Source: Branchiostoma belcheri (Eukaryota > Chordata > Leptocardii > Amphioxiformes > Branchiostomatidae). From it: 64,000 bases of DNA. The position numbers were made by a program, and so were the translations under genes. How positions within the stretch are numbered: position 1 is the stretch's first letter; the number at the start of each line of letters is the position of its first letter. The notes under the pieces were generated by a model. That model had not been told where the DNA came from. It worked only from the letters and a program-made list of their open reading frames with translations, and did no database searches. Below are positions 1 through 11,675 of the stretch, piece after piece. Location of the stretch: contig NW_017804043.1 of assembly GCF_001625305.1 (NCBI RefSeq), positions 1,188,361 to 1,252,360 on the forward strand, read 5' to 3'.

Positions 1-2756
1 TTTAAAAATAATTATGACTAAATGACGCTCTTGGAATTGCCTTCGCAAGGATGATTTTGTTTCTAAAAGTAGCTTTTAAGCAACTCTCAACCTGATGATA
101 CGATATTGTTAGAAATTGAATTATTTGATCATAAACCGATACATGTATATTCATGCAAATGAGGAACAAATCATGTTAACCTATAACATAGAGGTCTCTC
201 ATTGATTATGCAAATACGTTGCTTGTGCTTGTTGTATACTAACTATAAAAAGGATATGAGGACACGACTTTTAAAAAATTAAAGGTCAACTGCTGATTCT
301 GCTGACACAAAATTTAGGGCTACACCTGGGGGTTATCAAAATTTGAGAACGTTCAAAAGGAAAGAGCTTGATATTAGAATAATGAATAAAATGTTAACTT
401 TTATAACGTGTAATTAAAGTAGCATTTACCTGTATGCTACAAATCTATCGCAAAGTATAAAAAACAGGCACAGCAGACTTTTATCTCTTCTATTTCTTTT
501 CTATTACTTTCTGTTGAATAATGCCAAAAAACCCTTGTCAGACCTTCCGATATTGCGACGTGTTGTGCAACCGCGTTAATGTGTGTCCTGCCCAAATAAG
601 GCGAGGCGTAACTAGGTGACGTAATGCCAGACGATAAATAAGCCTCGTCGTCAGACCAATCTTCAGTATCGGCTCAGGGTTTCTGGCTTGCGGACGAACC
701 TCGGCGTTCGCTCGCAGCTTGAGACCTCGGTGCTCACCACCATGTCTCGCTTACTTCGACACAACCCCACAGCAGCGAGCATGACCAAACAATAACGCTT
801 ACTTCGGCCTGAGCCGGTTTTCTAATCGGCTCTTTCCACCAAACCCCCCGGCCTGGCGGGGAGGTGTTGTCCGAAGCGGCCGCGCAGTCACCGCGGTAGC
901 TCCCGGTGCTAGGCGGTGGACAGCCCTCCCCACAGGCCCCCTCTCGTAAGCAGACGGACACTGTGCTGGTTTTTGTGGTCAGTGGTTCGGCTGGCTTGCA
1001 GGAGGGGGCTACAGGCTAAAAATCGCCGACTGGATCGAGGACACTGGTAAGGGTTTGTGGAAGAAAAAGGCCGGTCCATTTCGACGGAAAAGCGTACAGG
1101 GATTGGGAGGGGGAGGGGCAGGCATGACGGACACTGTGCTGTTTTTTGTGGTCAGTGGTTCGGCTGGCTTGCTGGAGGGGGCTACAGGCCAAGACGACGG
1201 GTGGAATATTGTCGAATGGGCCTCGAATGGATCGAGGACAACGATAAGGGTTTGCGGAAAAGCAACACCGGTTCGGTTCGGTTAGACGGAAAAAAGAGCC
1301 CCTCTGGTAAGCAGACGGACACTGTGCTGGTTTTTGCGGTCAGTGGTTCGGCTGGCTTGCAGGAGGGGGCTACAGGCCAAAACTACGGGTAGAATATTGT
1401 CGAATGGATCGAGGACAACGATAAGGGTTTGCGGAAAAGCAACACCAGTTGGGTTCGGTTCGACGGTAAAAAGAACCCCTCTCGTAAGCAGACGGACACT
1501 GTGCTGGTTTTTGTGGTCAGTGGTTCGGCTGGTTTGCAGGAGGGGGCTACAGGCCAAAACTACAGGTGGAATATCGTCGTGTGGAGCAAGGATTTGTGAC
1601 AGTGTGGATCGAGGGCATCGATATTAAAAGGGTTAGCGGAAGAAAAAGGCTAGTTCGGTTCGACGGACAAACCAGTAAGGGATTGGGAGGGGATAGCTAA
1701 CGTTATGTGGTTGTAGGTACAAATTGTATATCATAAGCTGGGTGATTACTTGTACAAATTGAGGGCACAACCCTATATAGTAACTTTGGAAATAATTGCT
1801 TGCACTTTTTAAATTCATTTAACAGGTTCTCATATACTTGGGAGAGCCATATGTTTCATTATCACCCACAGAAAGGTCCAAAGACCACGTTGTCAGCCTG
1901 ATTTAAAAAACGACCTTTGTACTTTTACCTCGCGGGTAAATGCAGTCAATTTTGTTATATAATAACTAAAAGAACTTGTAGGGAGCTCTTGATTGTTGCT
2001 AAAGAACAGACACACGCGATGTATTAAATATAAAAAAAAAACAGCCACTCTTTCGCAATCTGTATGTAACGCACAATGTTGCCCAACTGTACATTACATC
2101 ATCCTTAATAACAAAAAGGGTGGTAGTGTCAGCTCCAATATAAAAAAAATGACAAGCATATAGTTTACCGAAATAAAGAGATTAGTACATAATGTCACAA
2201 TCGGAAAGTAGACATATCACCAAGTATGACTTACAAAATACACAAAAACACCCTAGATAGACAAAACAGCTCCTTAACACAACAAAGTCGACCTTTCACC
2301 TCTACCATACAACACAGACATAATGTCATAGTCCAGTTTTCTCTCGCCATGCACGAGCTCTTTATAGGGCCATGGACAGCCTGCTCTCAGTTAAACACTG
2401 TTGCAACTCAATGTGTAACTCAAAACTATCTACATCTACGCCTTGAATCAGCCATGTTTTAGCCGTGATACATTTCAGTAGGTAGACGGCGACCGCGGTA
2501 CCGCCCCTCCCCCCTTGCCTACTTCCGGGTTACGCCATTTGTGTTTCGCTGTTCGGTATGACGTGTCCTAGCGATGATGTCATAACCAAACGACAATATT
2601 AAAGCCACTGTCTGATCATGACATCAACAACACTGGGTGAGCTTCAACCGAGGATTCGTGTGCTCTAGTTTCAAGCAGCATTTTGACAACGAAGTTGAGG
2701 TCGCCGACACAGACGTTAGTACTACAACTTACAAGTCAGGACTGACTGTAAGAAAT
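1..2756. other. Intergenic region left of the first gene
   Basis: No coding exon could be supported here. It holds the ~180-bp satellite described separately. Around 612-660 there is a promoter-like stretch: a CRE-like TGACGTAA, then GATAAATAAGC followed about 25 bp later by TCAGACC. No reading frame of substance follows it. The remainder is A+T-rich unique-looking sequence. Confidence 0.5.
939..1690. repeat. Tandem satellite, ~180-bp unit, about 4 copies
   Basis: The motif AGACGGACACTGTGCTGG followed by GTCAGTGGTTCGGCTGG and GGGGGCTACAGGC recurs near 950, 1125, 1310 and 1490, giving a period of about 180 bp. Copies diverge by scattered substitutions and small indels. Overlapping open frames on both strands here are products of the repeat and not genes. 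Confidence 0.85.
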
Positions 2757-5700
2757 ATGGAAACGCTGCCTACAGTTATCCGACTCCTGTGTGGCCTGTA
2801 CTTCGTGTACACGTCTTTCGTCTGGTCAGCTGGGTCGCTGTTGTCGCTGGTACTCTTTGCAGGTACGAAAACAGATCACATTTACCATGTGTTATTTAGA
2901 TATGTATGTAATTGTAATGCAGTACTTCCGGGTAGCCTCTACCATGTCTACCAGACTAACACGTGGAGACTATGCGAAGGTAACCATTATGCATTTGCTT
3001 TGCAAATGTTACTTTTTCAGTTAAATGATAATTTATGATTGTAGCTTCCATTTTTCTGTTGCGGTCACCACGAGAGGAAGCTATGACGTCATCTCTCCAG
3101 AAGACCCGGTCTCCAAGGCAACGGAGTAACCATGGAGATGAGAACATCCCAAGGGACACAGAGCAAAGATACACGCGTCACATCCTGGATCTTGTGTGTT
3201 ATGACGCCGGTTCGTGTAGTTCGCTTCAGAACTTCACCAGCGTGAAGGAAGGCACGGAGTGCGTGTTCGCCCGGGCGGCTCGACTGTGGGGGTCGGCGGA
3301 TTGGGTGGACCGACTTAGTTTAGGTTGGTTCATAGCCTAAATAATAGGGAGGCGGCTGGAAAGAGTAGAAATCGGCCAAATAGAGAGATAAGCATGCCAA
3401 GGGAGTTTTTCCGTTGAGAGAACTGTTCTCTCGACGGACAAACTCCCTTGGCATGTTATCTCTCTATTTCGCCAATTTCTACTCTTTCCAGCCGTCTCCC
3501 CAAGCCTGGTAGAGGCTAGTTGGTTTAGGGTAGCCTCTGTGGTGGTTATCTCTCTGTTTAACCGATTTCTACTCTTTTCAGCCGCTTTTGAAGACGCTAG
3601 GTTTAGGGATCGTCAAACACCTTCAATGCTTTTACTATTTTTTTAACCGAAATGAATCTTTTGTTTGGTTCAACTTTTGACGTTGTCTCTCGTTTTTTTT
3701 ATTCTGCCTTGTCGTGGAATGAATCATATCTCCCTACGTGGTCACGTGACGCCTAATGAAATTGTTTCATCCCTGAAATGAAGAGGAAAATATCAGAAGG
3801 TAAGGACATCTCAATCAAAACCATTTGTACAATGATGAAAACTTTTGTTGTGAAAGTTGTTTCAGTCAGAAATGGATGTTAGTTGGCAGTAAACATAGCA
3901 CAATATAGGTATCATTTCTTGTTGTGAACAAGGTTTATTATGTCAATGTAGGAATCTTTTTTTTTTGGCCCGCCTTGTTTTTTTCGCCCTATCGCATTAG
4001 ATTTGGAGTTTGCGGAGGATGTCATCCATAAAATTTACTTGCTGCGGCCTTATTAGGGTCCAGATAATGCAGACTGTTTATTAATTGAAATGTTCTTCTT
4101 TTTTTGCAGGTCTTTGCCGATGTTTATAAAGTTCTGCGCCCTCCAGTTTCACTTGGGACTAGACGGGTTCCTGTTTGAGTTGCCCGCAAAGGATTTCGGG
4201 AACAGTCCGGAGGATCTCGGGAACGGAGTAAGACGTCTTCTGAAGGTAAGAAAGACTTCAAGGTCACTAGAAGGAGACAAGAAAGCCTGCAGTTGTTTAC
4301 TTCAGAGAAAAAAAGCATTAGGCCAGAAAGGCTGTCAGAAAGACATGCCTATGCTCATTAGGACTGGGTCTGGTAAAGCACCAGGCTAAGCGAGTTCAAA
4401 GACAGTAAAATCTACCCAACTAGGGGTAACAATCTACTCTTCCAGCGGCTTCCCGAAGCCTGGAAGAGGCTAACTACTAGTTTACCCGCCTTTTTTTTCT
4501 ACGAGTATCTGGCCAATTTCTACTCTTTCCAGCCGCTTCCCGAAGCCTGGTAAAGGCTAATTACTAGTTGACCCGCCCTTTTTTTTCATTTGGCCAATGT
4601 CTACCGTCTTCTAACGGCTTCCCGAAGCCTGGTAGAGACTAACTACTAGTTTACCCGCGTTTTTTCAGGTTCTATCGGACGTTGACCCCGCCGGAGTGCA
4701 CTGCATGGACAAGTCGTACGTCTCCAAGCGAGGCTGGTGCTTCGAGTTTGACAGGTGCACCTTTTTTTTATTAGCATCACACTAAGGAAGAACAACTTTA
4801 TTGCACGACAATTGCACATGGCACAATGTATGGCAACAAATATTGAACAAAATATAAAAAAGTATAGAACAAAACCTAATATAGAGTAAAATCTAATAAA
4901 TCCTAATTACTCATACAACAAGGGCTAGCACAAATTTGTCTTTGATATAGTTTTACAATCGTTTGTGTTAATAGTGAAATTTTAACATTGTCACCATGGT
5001 GTATAAAAGTACCATTGTTTTCTATGGGTGAAATACCTGAAATAGAAACATTTACTCATTCAAAGGGGAACCTCTGAGTAAAAGATGTGGTTTGGAATTG
5101 ACAGGTGCACGTTCTTCGTGACGACCTTCGCGCCCTGCTATCCGGAGACTCACTCCAGGTTCAACTTCAACAGCGAGAACAGCTTCGTCCTACTGCAACC
5201 GGAGGTAGGGAACGTATCAATGTAGACCCCAAGGGGGAAGGGGGGGGGAAGAGGGGCTGTAAATTATGTTTGAGCAAGGAGGTTTTTTTATGTTCTCGGT
5301 AATGTACACACACAAACACACGCACTCACAGGCACACCGTGACAGACTTTTTTTTTTATTTATGAAGAGAAGTTTACCACATTTGTGGAAGGATTAACAC
5401 AACAGGTGACTACCACCTCTTCAAAGATGTCAAACCTGTCAAACCTGAGACCAGACTGTAAGGTTTGAACCACTCACACCGGGAAGGACCCCTGCTCTTT
5501 TCGTTAAGTGTGATGGGTTCTTTAACGTGCGTGGGGTGTGGCTCTCTCAAAGTTAAGTCATATGTCGTTTTCACACGAACCAACAGGAGTCGTTTTTACG
5601 GCACGACATCGGCGCGGACACGCCTCACACGGACTGGGAGAACCCGCGGACCGCCCGGGACCAAATCCGGGCGGCGTACAGGCGAGCAGGCCGCCCCTAC

Positions 5701-5802
5701 GTCATCAGGGACACCGTCATCTACCCGCCGGTGCACGACATCGTCAAACCGCTGGGCGGCGCCACTGCACCAGGCGATGTGGTGGCCTGGTGGGAGGGAT
5801 GA
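2757..5802 (+). CDS. YqcI/YcgG (GntA-type)-like protein, N-terminal hydrophobic segment, 6 exons
   Basis: Exons: 2757-2862, 3075-3323, 4110-4245, 4669-4754, 5105-5204, 5587-5802. The ATG at 2757 opens a hydrophobic stretch of about 30 residues, a signal peptide or membrane anchor. The conserved body includes CVFARAARLWGSADW in exon 2, a GLDGFLFELP stretch in exon 3, FFVTTFAPCYP with FVLLQPE in exon 5, and HDIGADTPHTDW, VHDIVKPL and WW in exon 6. This pattern recalls bacterial YqcI/YcgG proteins, a family now linked to GntA-type heme-dependent N-hydroxylases. The assignment is from memory and tentative. All junctions keep frame except exon 2 to exon 3: exon 2 ends in phase 1 at the best donor but exon 3 needs phase 2, so a micro-exon or other border is missing. 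Introns carry fold-back MITEs. Confidence 0.6.
3346..3518. mobile_element. Fold-back MITE, family A
   Basis: A near-perfect palindrome. The arm GGCGGCTGGAAAGAGTAGAA reappears inverted at the right end, and both arms carry AGAGAGATAA/TTATCTCTCT and the GCATGCC/GGCATG core. It lies in intron 2 of the YqcI-like gene. Other full copies are at 34460, 37442 and 39270, and a variant is at 14890. Confidence 0.8.
4431..4650 (+). repeat. Three tandem half-copies of MITE family A
   Basis: Three times in a row the right arm of family A appears (TTTCTACTCTTTCCAGCCGC or a variant, then TCCCGAAGCCTGG and TAGAGGCTAA), each followed by ACTAGTTTACCCGC. They end 18 bp before the exon 4 acceptor of the YqcI-like gene, so a transposon end array forms the 3' end of this intron. 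Confidence 0.75.
4761..5097 (-). mobile_element. Retroposon-like insert that constitutes intron 4, flanked by 13-bp direct repeats
   Basis: The insert is bordered by TTGACAGGTGCAC at 4748-4760 and again at 5098-5110. The first bases after the left repeat are a poly-T run, as expected for an antisense retroposon with its A-tail at the left. It contains ACTTTATTGCACGAC and GCACAATGTATGGCA, also seen at 39860-39910. Both direct repeats contain CAG|GTGCAC; the left is used as donor, the right as acceptor, so splicing restores exactly one copy of the target site. Confidence 0.7.
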
Positions 5803-6961
5803 CTGGAAGAGATATTAATACACCTAACATGAATACATTAAAGAATGTTTAAATCTAAGAGACTACATGTTAGAGAACAGCTAAATCTTAATTGTTGCTG
5901 CTGGCATATATTCTGTACGTAAGATAACGTTAGCTTTGTTATATCTTTGTGTAGAAAACCATACAAAAGTCCCTGTACTTTTTGTTGAGTCAATAAAGAA
6001 TATTTTTAAAGATATTAAGCAATAAAGTCTCCAATTCTACTTCATCATCATATGACCTTTGCCGATACCTCGTATACTAAGTTTCGCACACGTCAAATTT
6101 GTCCCTCCGCATTGCAAAACCTGAAGAAAAGATATTTTAAAAAAACCTTGACCAAGTTAAGATTAACAAAAAAGTGACATTAGAAGAAAAAGACTTGGTT
6201 ATACACATCTATGCGCATAGAATTGTTAAAACCCTTTCTCAATTGGACTTTGTATTGTGCAGTAAGGTATCACGTTACATAGGTGTAGAAACCACGTCAA
6301 CATACTGAGGGCAGGGGTTATACGGTAACCTGTGTTGCTTTAGATTTAAACCAGTATGCGCTTTCCAGAATCCAGTACGAGTTTGCCTCAGAGAAATCAC
6401 ATTACAATTCCGACCATTATATCATTATGCTCATATAGCCAGAACAAATTGTCATTTCAAAGAATCCCAAGTATGTGAAAATCGTTTTTCCACGGTAGAA
6501 ATAGCTTTCATTTTCATTTTTGCAATGGTGGGCGTTATTAAAGCGGTGCCGAAAACCCGGAAGTAAAATGTGTATCACTCCGCCGCACATATACCGTGTT
6601 TACCGCTTGGTTATCGTAAATTTCACAGCATAACAATAAGATATAACTGTGAAAAATATCATTTCTATCAGAAAACAAGGGCTCCATACTTGATTGTGCG
6701 ACATACGCCGATTTTGGCGCGGTTTTTCAAGCATAGCAGCTGTACATGCGAACTACATTTCGATGCGGAATTGGCCTGGTTTCGGTCAAGGCTTTGAGCG
6801 GGAAAAAGGCACCGCCACCTGAAAAACAACACAGCGTCATGACTAGTGTCAAGGGCGCGGATTTGGTAAAGGTAAAAAACAACGTATTCAGCCACTAAAA
6901 AGTGAAGTTTGCCTTCTATGGCAGTGCACTGCCTCGCCTTTAAAACGTTATTAGGTTGACA
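5803..6961. other. Intergenic region between the YqcI-like and kinase genes
   Basis: It holds the 3' end of the first gene and, on the right, the presumed promoter of the most upstream kinase first exon. Short open frames at 6570-6895 on both strands overlap each other, show no family motif and have no splice context. No gene was supported. Confidence 0.5.
5992..5997 (+). promoter_or_regulatory. Candidate poly(A) signal of the YqcI-like gene
   Basis: AATAAA about 190 bp past the stop codon; a second AATAAA follows near 6021. Either could end this transcript. Confidence 0.5.
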
Positions 6962-7022
6962 ATGCTGCAGCTGGGAACGAGACTATTCCTGACAGCTGTT
7001 GTCGCCCTGGGTACGACGTCAG
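6962..7022 (+). CDS. Kinase gene, alternative first exon 1a (signal peptide)
   Basis: The ATG opens a 20-residue hydrophobic leader (LQLGTRLFLTAVVALGTTS) that ends in phase 1 at G|GTAGGT. This matches the phase 1 acceptor at 11011, giving a cleavage-like TTSG|SPSF junction. It is one of three candidates. Confidence 0.7.
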
Positions 7023-10000
7023 GTAGGTCGGGTAACATGCACTATAGGACTATGAGTTAATCTCCAAGCAGATCCCTTTCGGTGGCAAGACAGTACCCAT
7101 TAGCCAGGGGAGTTTGTACGGCCACCGAAGGAAATGTGGACAGTCAAAACGTCAAAGGCTATTAAAACCTAATCGTTGGCTAATGGACACTCCTCTGGCC
7201 AATGGATACTGTCTTGCCACCATATGATCTGCTTTGAGATTATCACAATAGGATATTACGATGTTAAACACCATTGTTGTACCTGTAGATGACTTCTGCA
7301 TATTTGTGGCTCTTGTACTGAATTACCAACATGTTTTTGTACCAACGTCAGCTTAGCTATTGTTTACCTTTGCGGGTTGTTTACATTGTTACGTAATTCA
7401 AATATCGTTCAGAAGAGTGTGACCTCTTTAAATACTAGTAGATATTGTTAGTGTATTGTAATGTGTTATGCCTCAGCACACAAGGAAAATATTGACTCTA
7501 CCACAGTGACTTTATAGTTCTCTTTTTGAGTATTAAAAGGTGTGTAGCTAACAAAGAAAATGATAGAGTGGTTCATAGTTTCGATGGCGTCTGTGATTGG
7601 ATCACCGAAACTGTGGGGATTCCCCGCTTGCTACCCAAGGCGTTATGTTAGGAAGATATACAAATTCGTTCGTAGCATGTAGCAACCTAGATTTAATAAT
7701 AACTTTTAGAAATTCGAAAAACTTAAAGGCGGTCTATTATCGGGCCTAGCCAAAACCACCATACAAGGAACAGTACAGGGAGGAAGAAAGAGGGGTAGGC
7801 AATAGAAAAGATGGGAGGATAACATCAGAGAATTGATCAGCATGACAGTAAGTGAAACGTATAAAGAGGAACAGAAAACCAAGAAGGGTGGAGAAAACTG
7901 GCTGTAAGATCATCTGTGGTGCCACAACGGTGGAATAATTAGACTTAGGTATAGATGAGATAAGAACACATGTAACGACTAATGTTTCAATAGGCCAACG
8001 ATGAGTGATTATTAAAATAATATACGTCGTATATCCACCCCCCGACAGTCCTTGCGAAAATGAAAGTGAAAGTACAGGTGTTGCTTCCCCGTTACGTCAT
8101 GCACAGACAATTACGTGCATGGCCGCTTCCAAGAAAGCGTGGACAATCATGAACTAATTTGCATACGGAGTTAATATGAAACTACTGGTGCAGGGGAAAA
8201 TGAACTTGAAATAGTTTTATTGAGAGGTGTTGAAGGTAGACGTATTGAAATCAGGGTAGAGTTTGTGTCAGGTTTTTGGATATCCACCAACTTTACCAAT
8301 ACCGGCTATACAGTTACAGAACTATGATTCGCCCAGGAAATTTGTTTCTTCCTGCCCTACTTTCTACGTTGATTTTCAGGACTACCTCAGGTGAGTTGTT
8401 ATCTCTTGTACACACGACTTGGTTTTATGGTCGCGAAATTTACTAGTAGGTTAATGTTTACAGGAATTCAAATGTTTCTTTTTGACAGACGGCTACACTT
8501 GATACATGATAATGCTGCCTTACCGTAATATAGTAGGCAAAGGAAGAATCAGATACTAGATATCTGTAACGCTCTCTCTCTCTCTCTCTTTGTCTCTTTC
8601 TTTGTCTTTCGTCCTCTCTGTCTTTCTCAATGTGTTTCTCTCTGTCTAACCCCCCCCCCCCCGCACTGCACAGTGTTATACATAGATATCATATCCATGT
8701 AGTTTTGGTCTTATACAACTGCATGAAAATGTTAGGACTCGGTCATTGGCTATATGAACACACATTTTCAAACGCGATGTAATTACAATAACAAATACTT
8801 CCTTTCGCATTGCCAAATACAGAAGTGCATTATACTGTACACTAGTGTATCGTATTATACAAATACGCGAGAATGCGGCGAGATCCCACCTTACATTGGA
8901 TAGTATGAATGAAGCTACAATGGTTCATCGAAGGCCGCTTGAAAAGTGCGCAGGAGGCTCTCATTTCACCACGAAAGTGGAAGGTCGTCGCAGGTTCAAT
9001 GGTTGTGGACTTTTCTACGCTACAAAGTCTATTTACTCATTGCACTCAGGTAAATCGATCTCTTTGCCTACATCACTAGGTACACAATGGGAGGCCTTCT
9101 CAGAACGTTCGTAAGGCCATGTTGATTTGATTATATGGATGACATCCTCGCGCGCATGAATTTTCGGCCGTTTCCAAAATAAAGTTTTCAACCATACTGT
9201 AAATCGTGCAAAACAGTTGCTAAATGAGCAAAAATATACCATAAGATGCAAGGAAAACATTTAGAAACGATACCAATGTCGTAGAATGCCAAAATCAAAG
9301 GAAAAAAGGCAAAAATGTAAAGAAATGAATTCGAAGAGTAGATTATTCGCCATAACATATTCTGTGCCATTTGTTCAACCTTCATGACCACGTAGATTTC
9401 ATAGTGAAAGCAACTTTTTTTTTTGCAAAACTTTTTTTTATTCGCACGCGCGCATCAGTTTTGGGGTTCCCAGAGGATGTCATCCATATAATCAAATCAA
9501 CATGGCCTAATAAAGGAAGGCAAATACAATACAACCTGTAAGCGGCCATAAACTTAACGTTACATAACACTCGTACAAGAGTGGTCCATCTGGCTTACAG
9601 AATGGCGGTAGGGTCTTTGGAGTATTCACATCGTTGCCGAGGACAATGTCGTCTGTCCGTGTCCGGATTCGCAGTGCTAACCGCCTTAGCGCTAGCGTGC
9701 TTCCTTCAGGAAGTAACAGGTAAAACATAACCGCGCTTGTCTCTATACATGTACAGTAACGGGTGTTTTTGATTGACATGCAGGTCTGTTAGTTAAGAGG
9801 CTGCGATCTATAGAGATCTGTATCGGTAGAGTTCCAAGCTGTAAATCCTAAATTTCAAGTCAATGAATTAATCCAAAGTGACAAGTTGAAAAGTTCTGAA
9901 TATCTCCGGTAGAATCGGCGATTCTCCCAGATAGGAGTCTCTACCCGTAAGCTTACATATCTATATCATGGATGATATGTCCGACCGCCCAAATACTTGT

Positions 10001-11433
10001 GGTAAAGTATGAGCCTGTAGTGTCCTAAAGATACGCCAAGCATAATCGTCTACTCTTCTCTGTACAGAAGCGTGTTGACTCTTTCACGTGCAGTTTTGTC
10101 GACTGGCGCATTACTGGTAGAGCGTTGGACTCGGAACCAATTTTGAGATCCCGGGTTTGATACTCACCATGCCCCGACGTTGTGCCCTTGGGAAAGGCAC
10201 TTTAAACTACCTTCCTTACCCTGGCGAGGGAGTAACGCCCACCGAGCCTCTTGGGCTAATCTGTCTAACTGTGTGCCAGAACACACTACGGATTCGGTGT
10301 GCCAATGTGCAAACATTGGCCACCAAGAGCCGAAAAATGATTTTTCGCCTCCTGATGCTCCCCCAAGTACGCCGCAATGTAATGTCAATGTAATTTCAGG
10401 CTTTGACCGAAGTTGTGACAGTCTGCCTGTCTTTCCTGGAAACTTGTACCTGTCATAACCCAGAGACTATTCAGACTATTCAGACTTTTCAAAGAATTAA
10501 GATAAAACTACATATACATGTACATGTACGTATGTGTGTACGTGACTTCTTGTGAAAGTGAAAGAGGTACTTGTGTAACGTGTTCGACGGCGATCAAATA
10601 TCTCTGCGCCCAGACCCTATGCTAGGCACCAGGTCTGACTGAGTCGCCTTCTAGCGGCGGTCGCTGTACTGCCTCTGCTCAGCCGAGGTCCCTATTCAGT
10701 ATCCAGGACCGTGCCTATCTAGTTCCATTGCCTTAATGGGTTAGAGTTAGGTTCAGGCACCTATCTTCACATCCTGTTTTTGCAACGTTGTGCCCTTGGA
10801 AAAGGCACTTTACAGTACCTTCTTTTTCCTGACGGTGGGATGGAGCGACGCCCACCGAGCCCCGTGGGCTAATCTGTCTGAATGTATGCCAAAAACTTAC
10901 ACACCATGGATTTGATGCGCCAATGTGCCAACATCTGCACATTTTACCACCAATATCTTTACATCTTGTTTTGCCACTACGTTAACAATTTTTGTTTTGT
11001 GTTTGTACAGGGTCGCCCAGTTTCACTCAAGTGCCAGGGGACCTGTCCTACACCAAGGGCCAGGATGTCGTCTTCAACTGGGCATTCGAATTCGAAGCTC
11101 CGCTGGACGTTAGCTTTTTGACGTGGTATAAGATCAGTGATCAGGGGCCTGTACTGATCATGAGTTTCGCGGACAGCTTACGTGTTAGAGACCCATACAT
11201 GGGGCGGGTTGAGCTAGTTGGCCAGGCGGGACTGAAACTGTTGAACATAAGCGAGAGCGACGCGGGACCCTACGAGATGGAGGTATTGTTTACAGACAAA
11301 ACAGAGATAGCCAACCGGTCAATCCTTGATGTCAAATGTAAGTATTTCTTGAACTAATATGTTAACACTTACTGGCAGTACCTCAGAATTATGCTACACC
11401 TGAAAATTGTTTACGCTCAGAGATTATGTCTTC

Positions 11434-11498
<65 letters not shown>

Positions 11499-11501
11499 GT
11501 G

Positions 11502-11565
<64 letters not shown>

Positions 11566-11618
11566 TGTGAGTGTGTGTGTGTGTGTGTGTTTGCGTGTGT
11601 GTGTGCGTGCGTGCGTGC

Positions 11619-11675
<57 letters not shown>

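Noticed and set aside
600-960. Possible LTR or promoter of a mobile element before the satellite
   Set aside because: TATA- and CRE-like motifs are there, but no matching second terminus, primer site or coding region was found.
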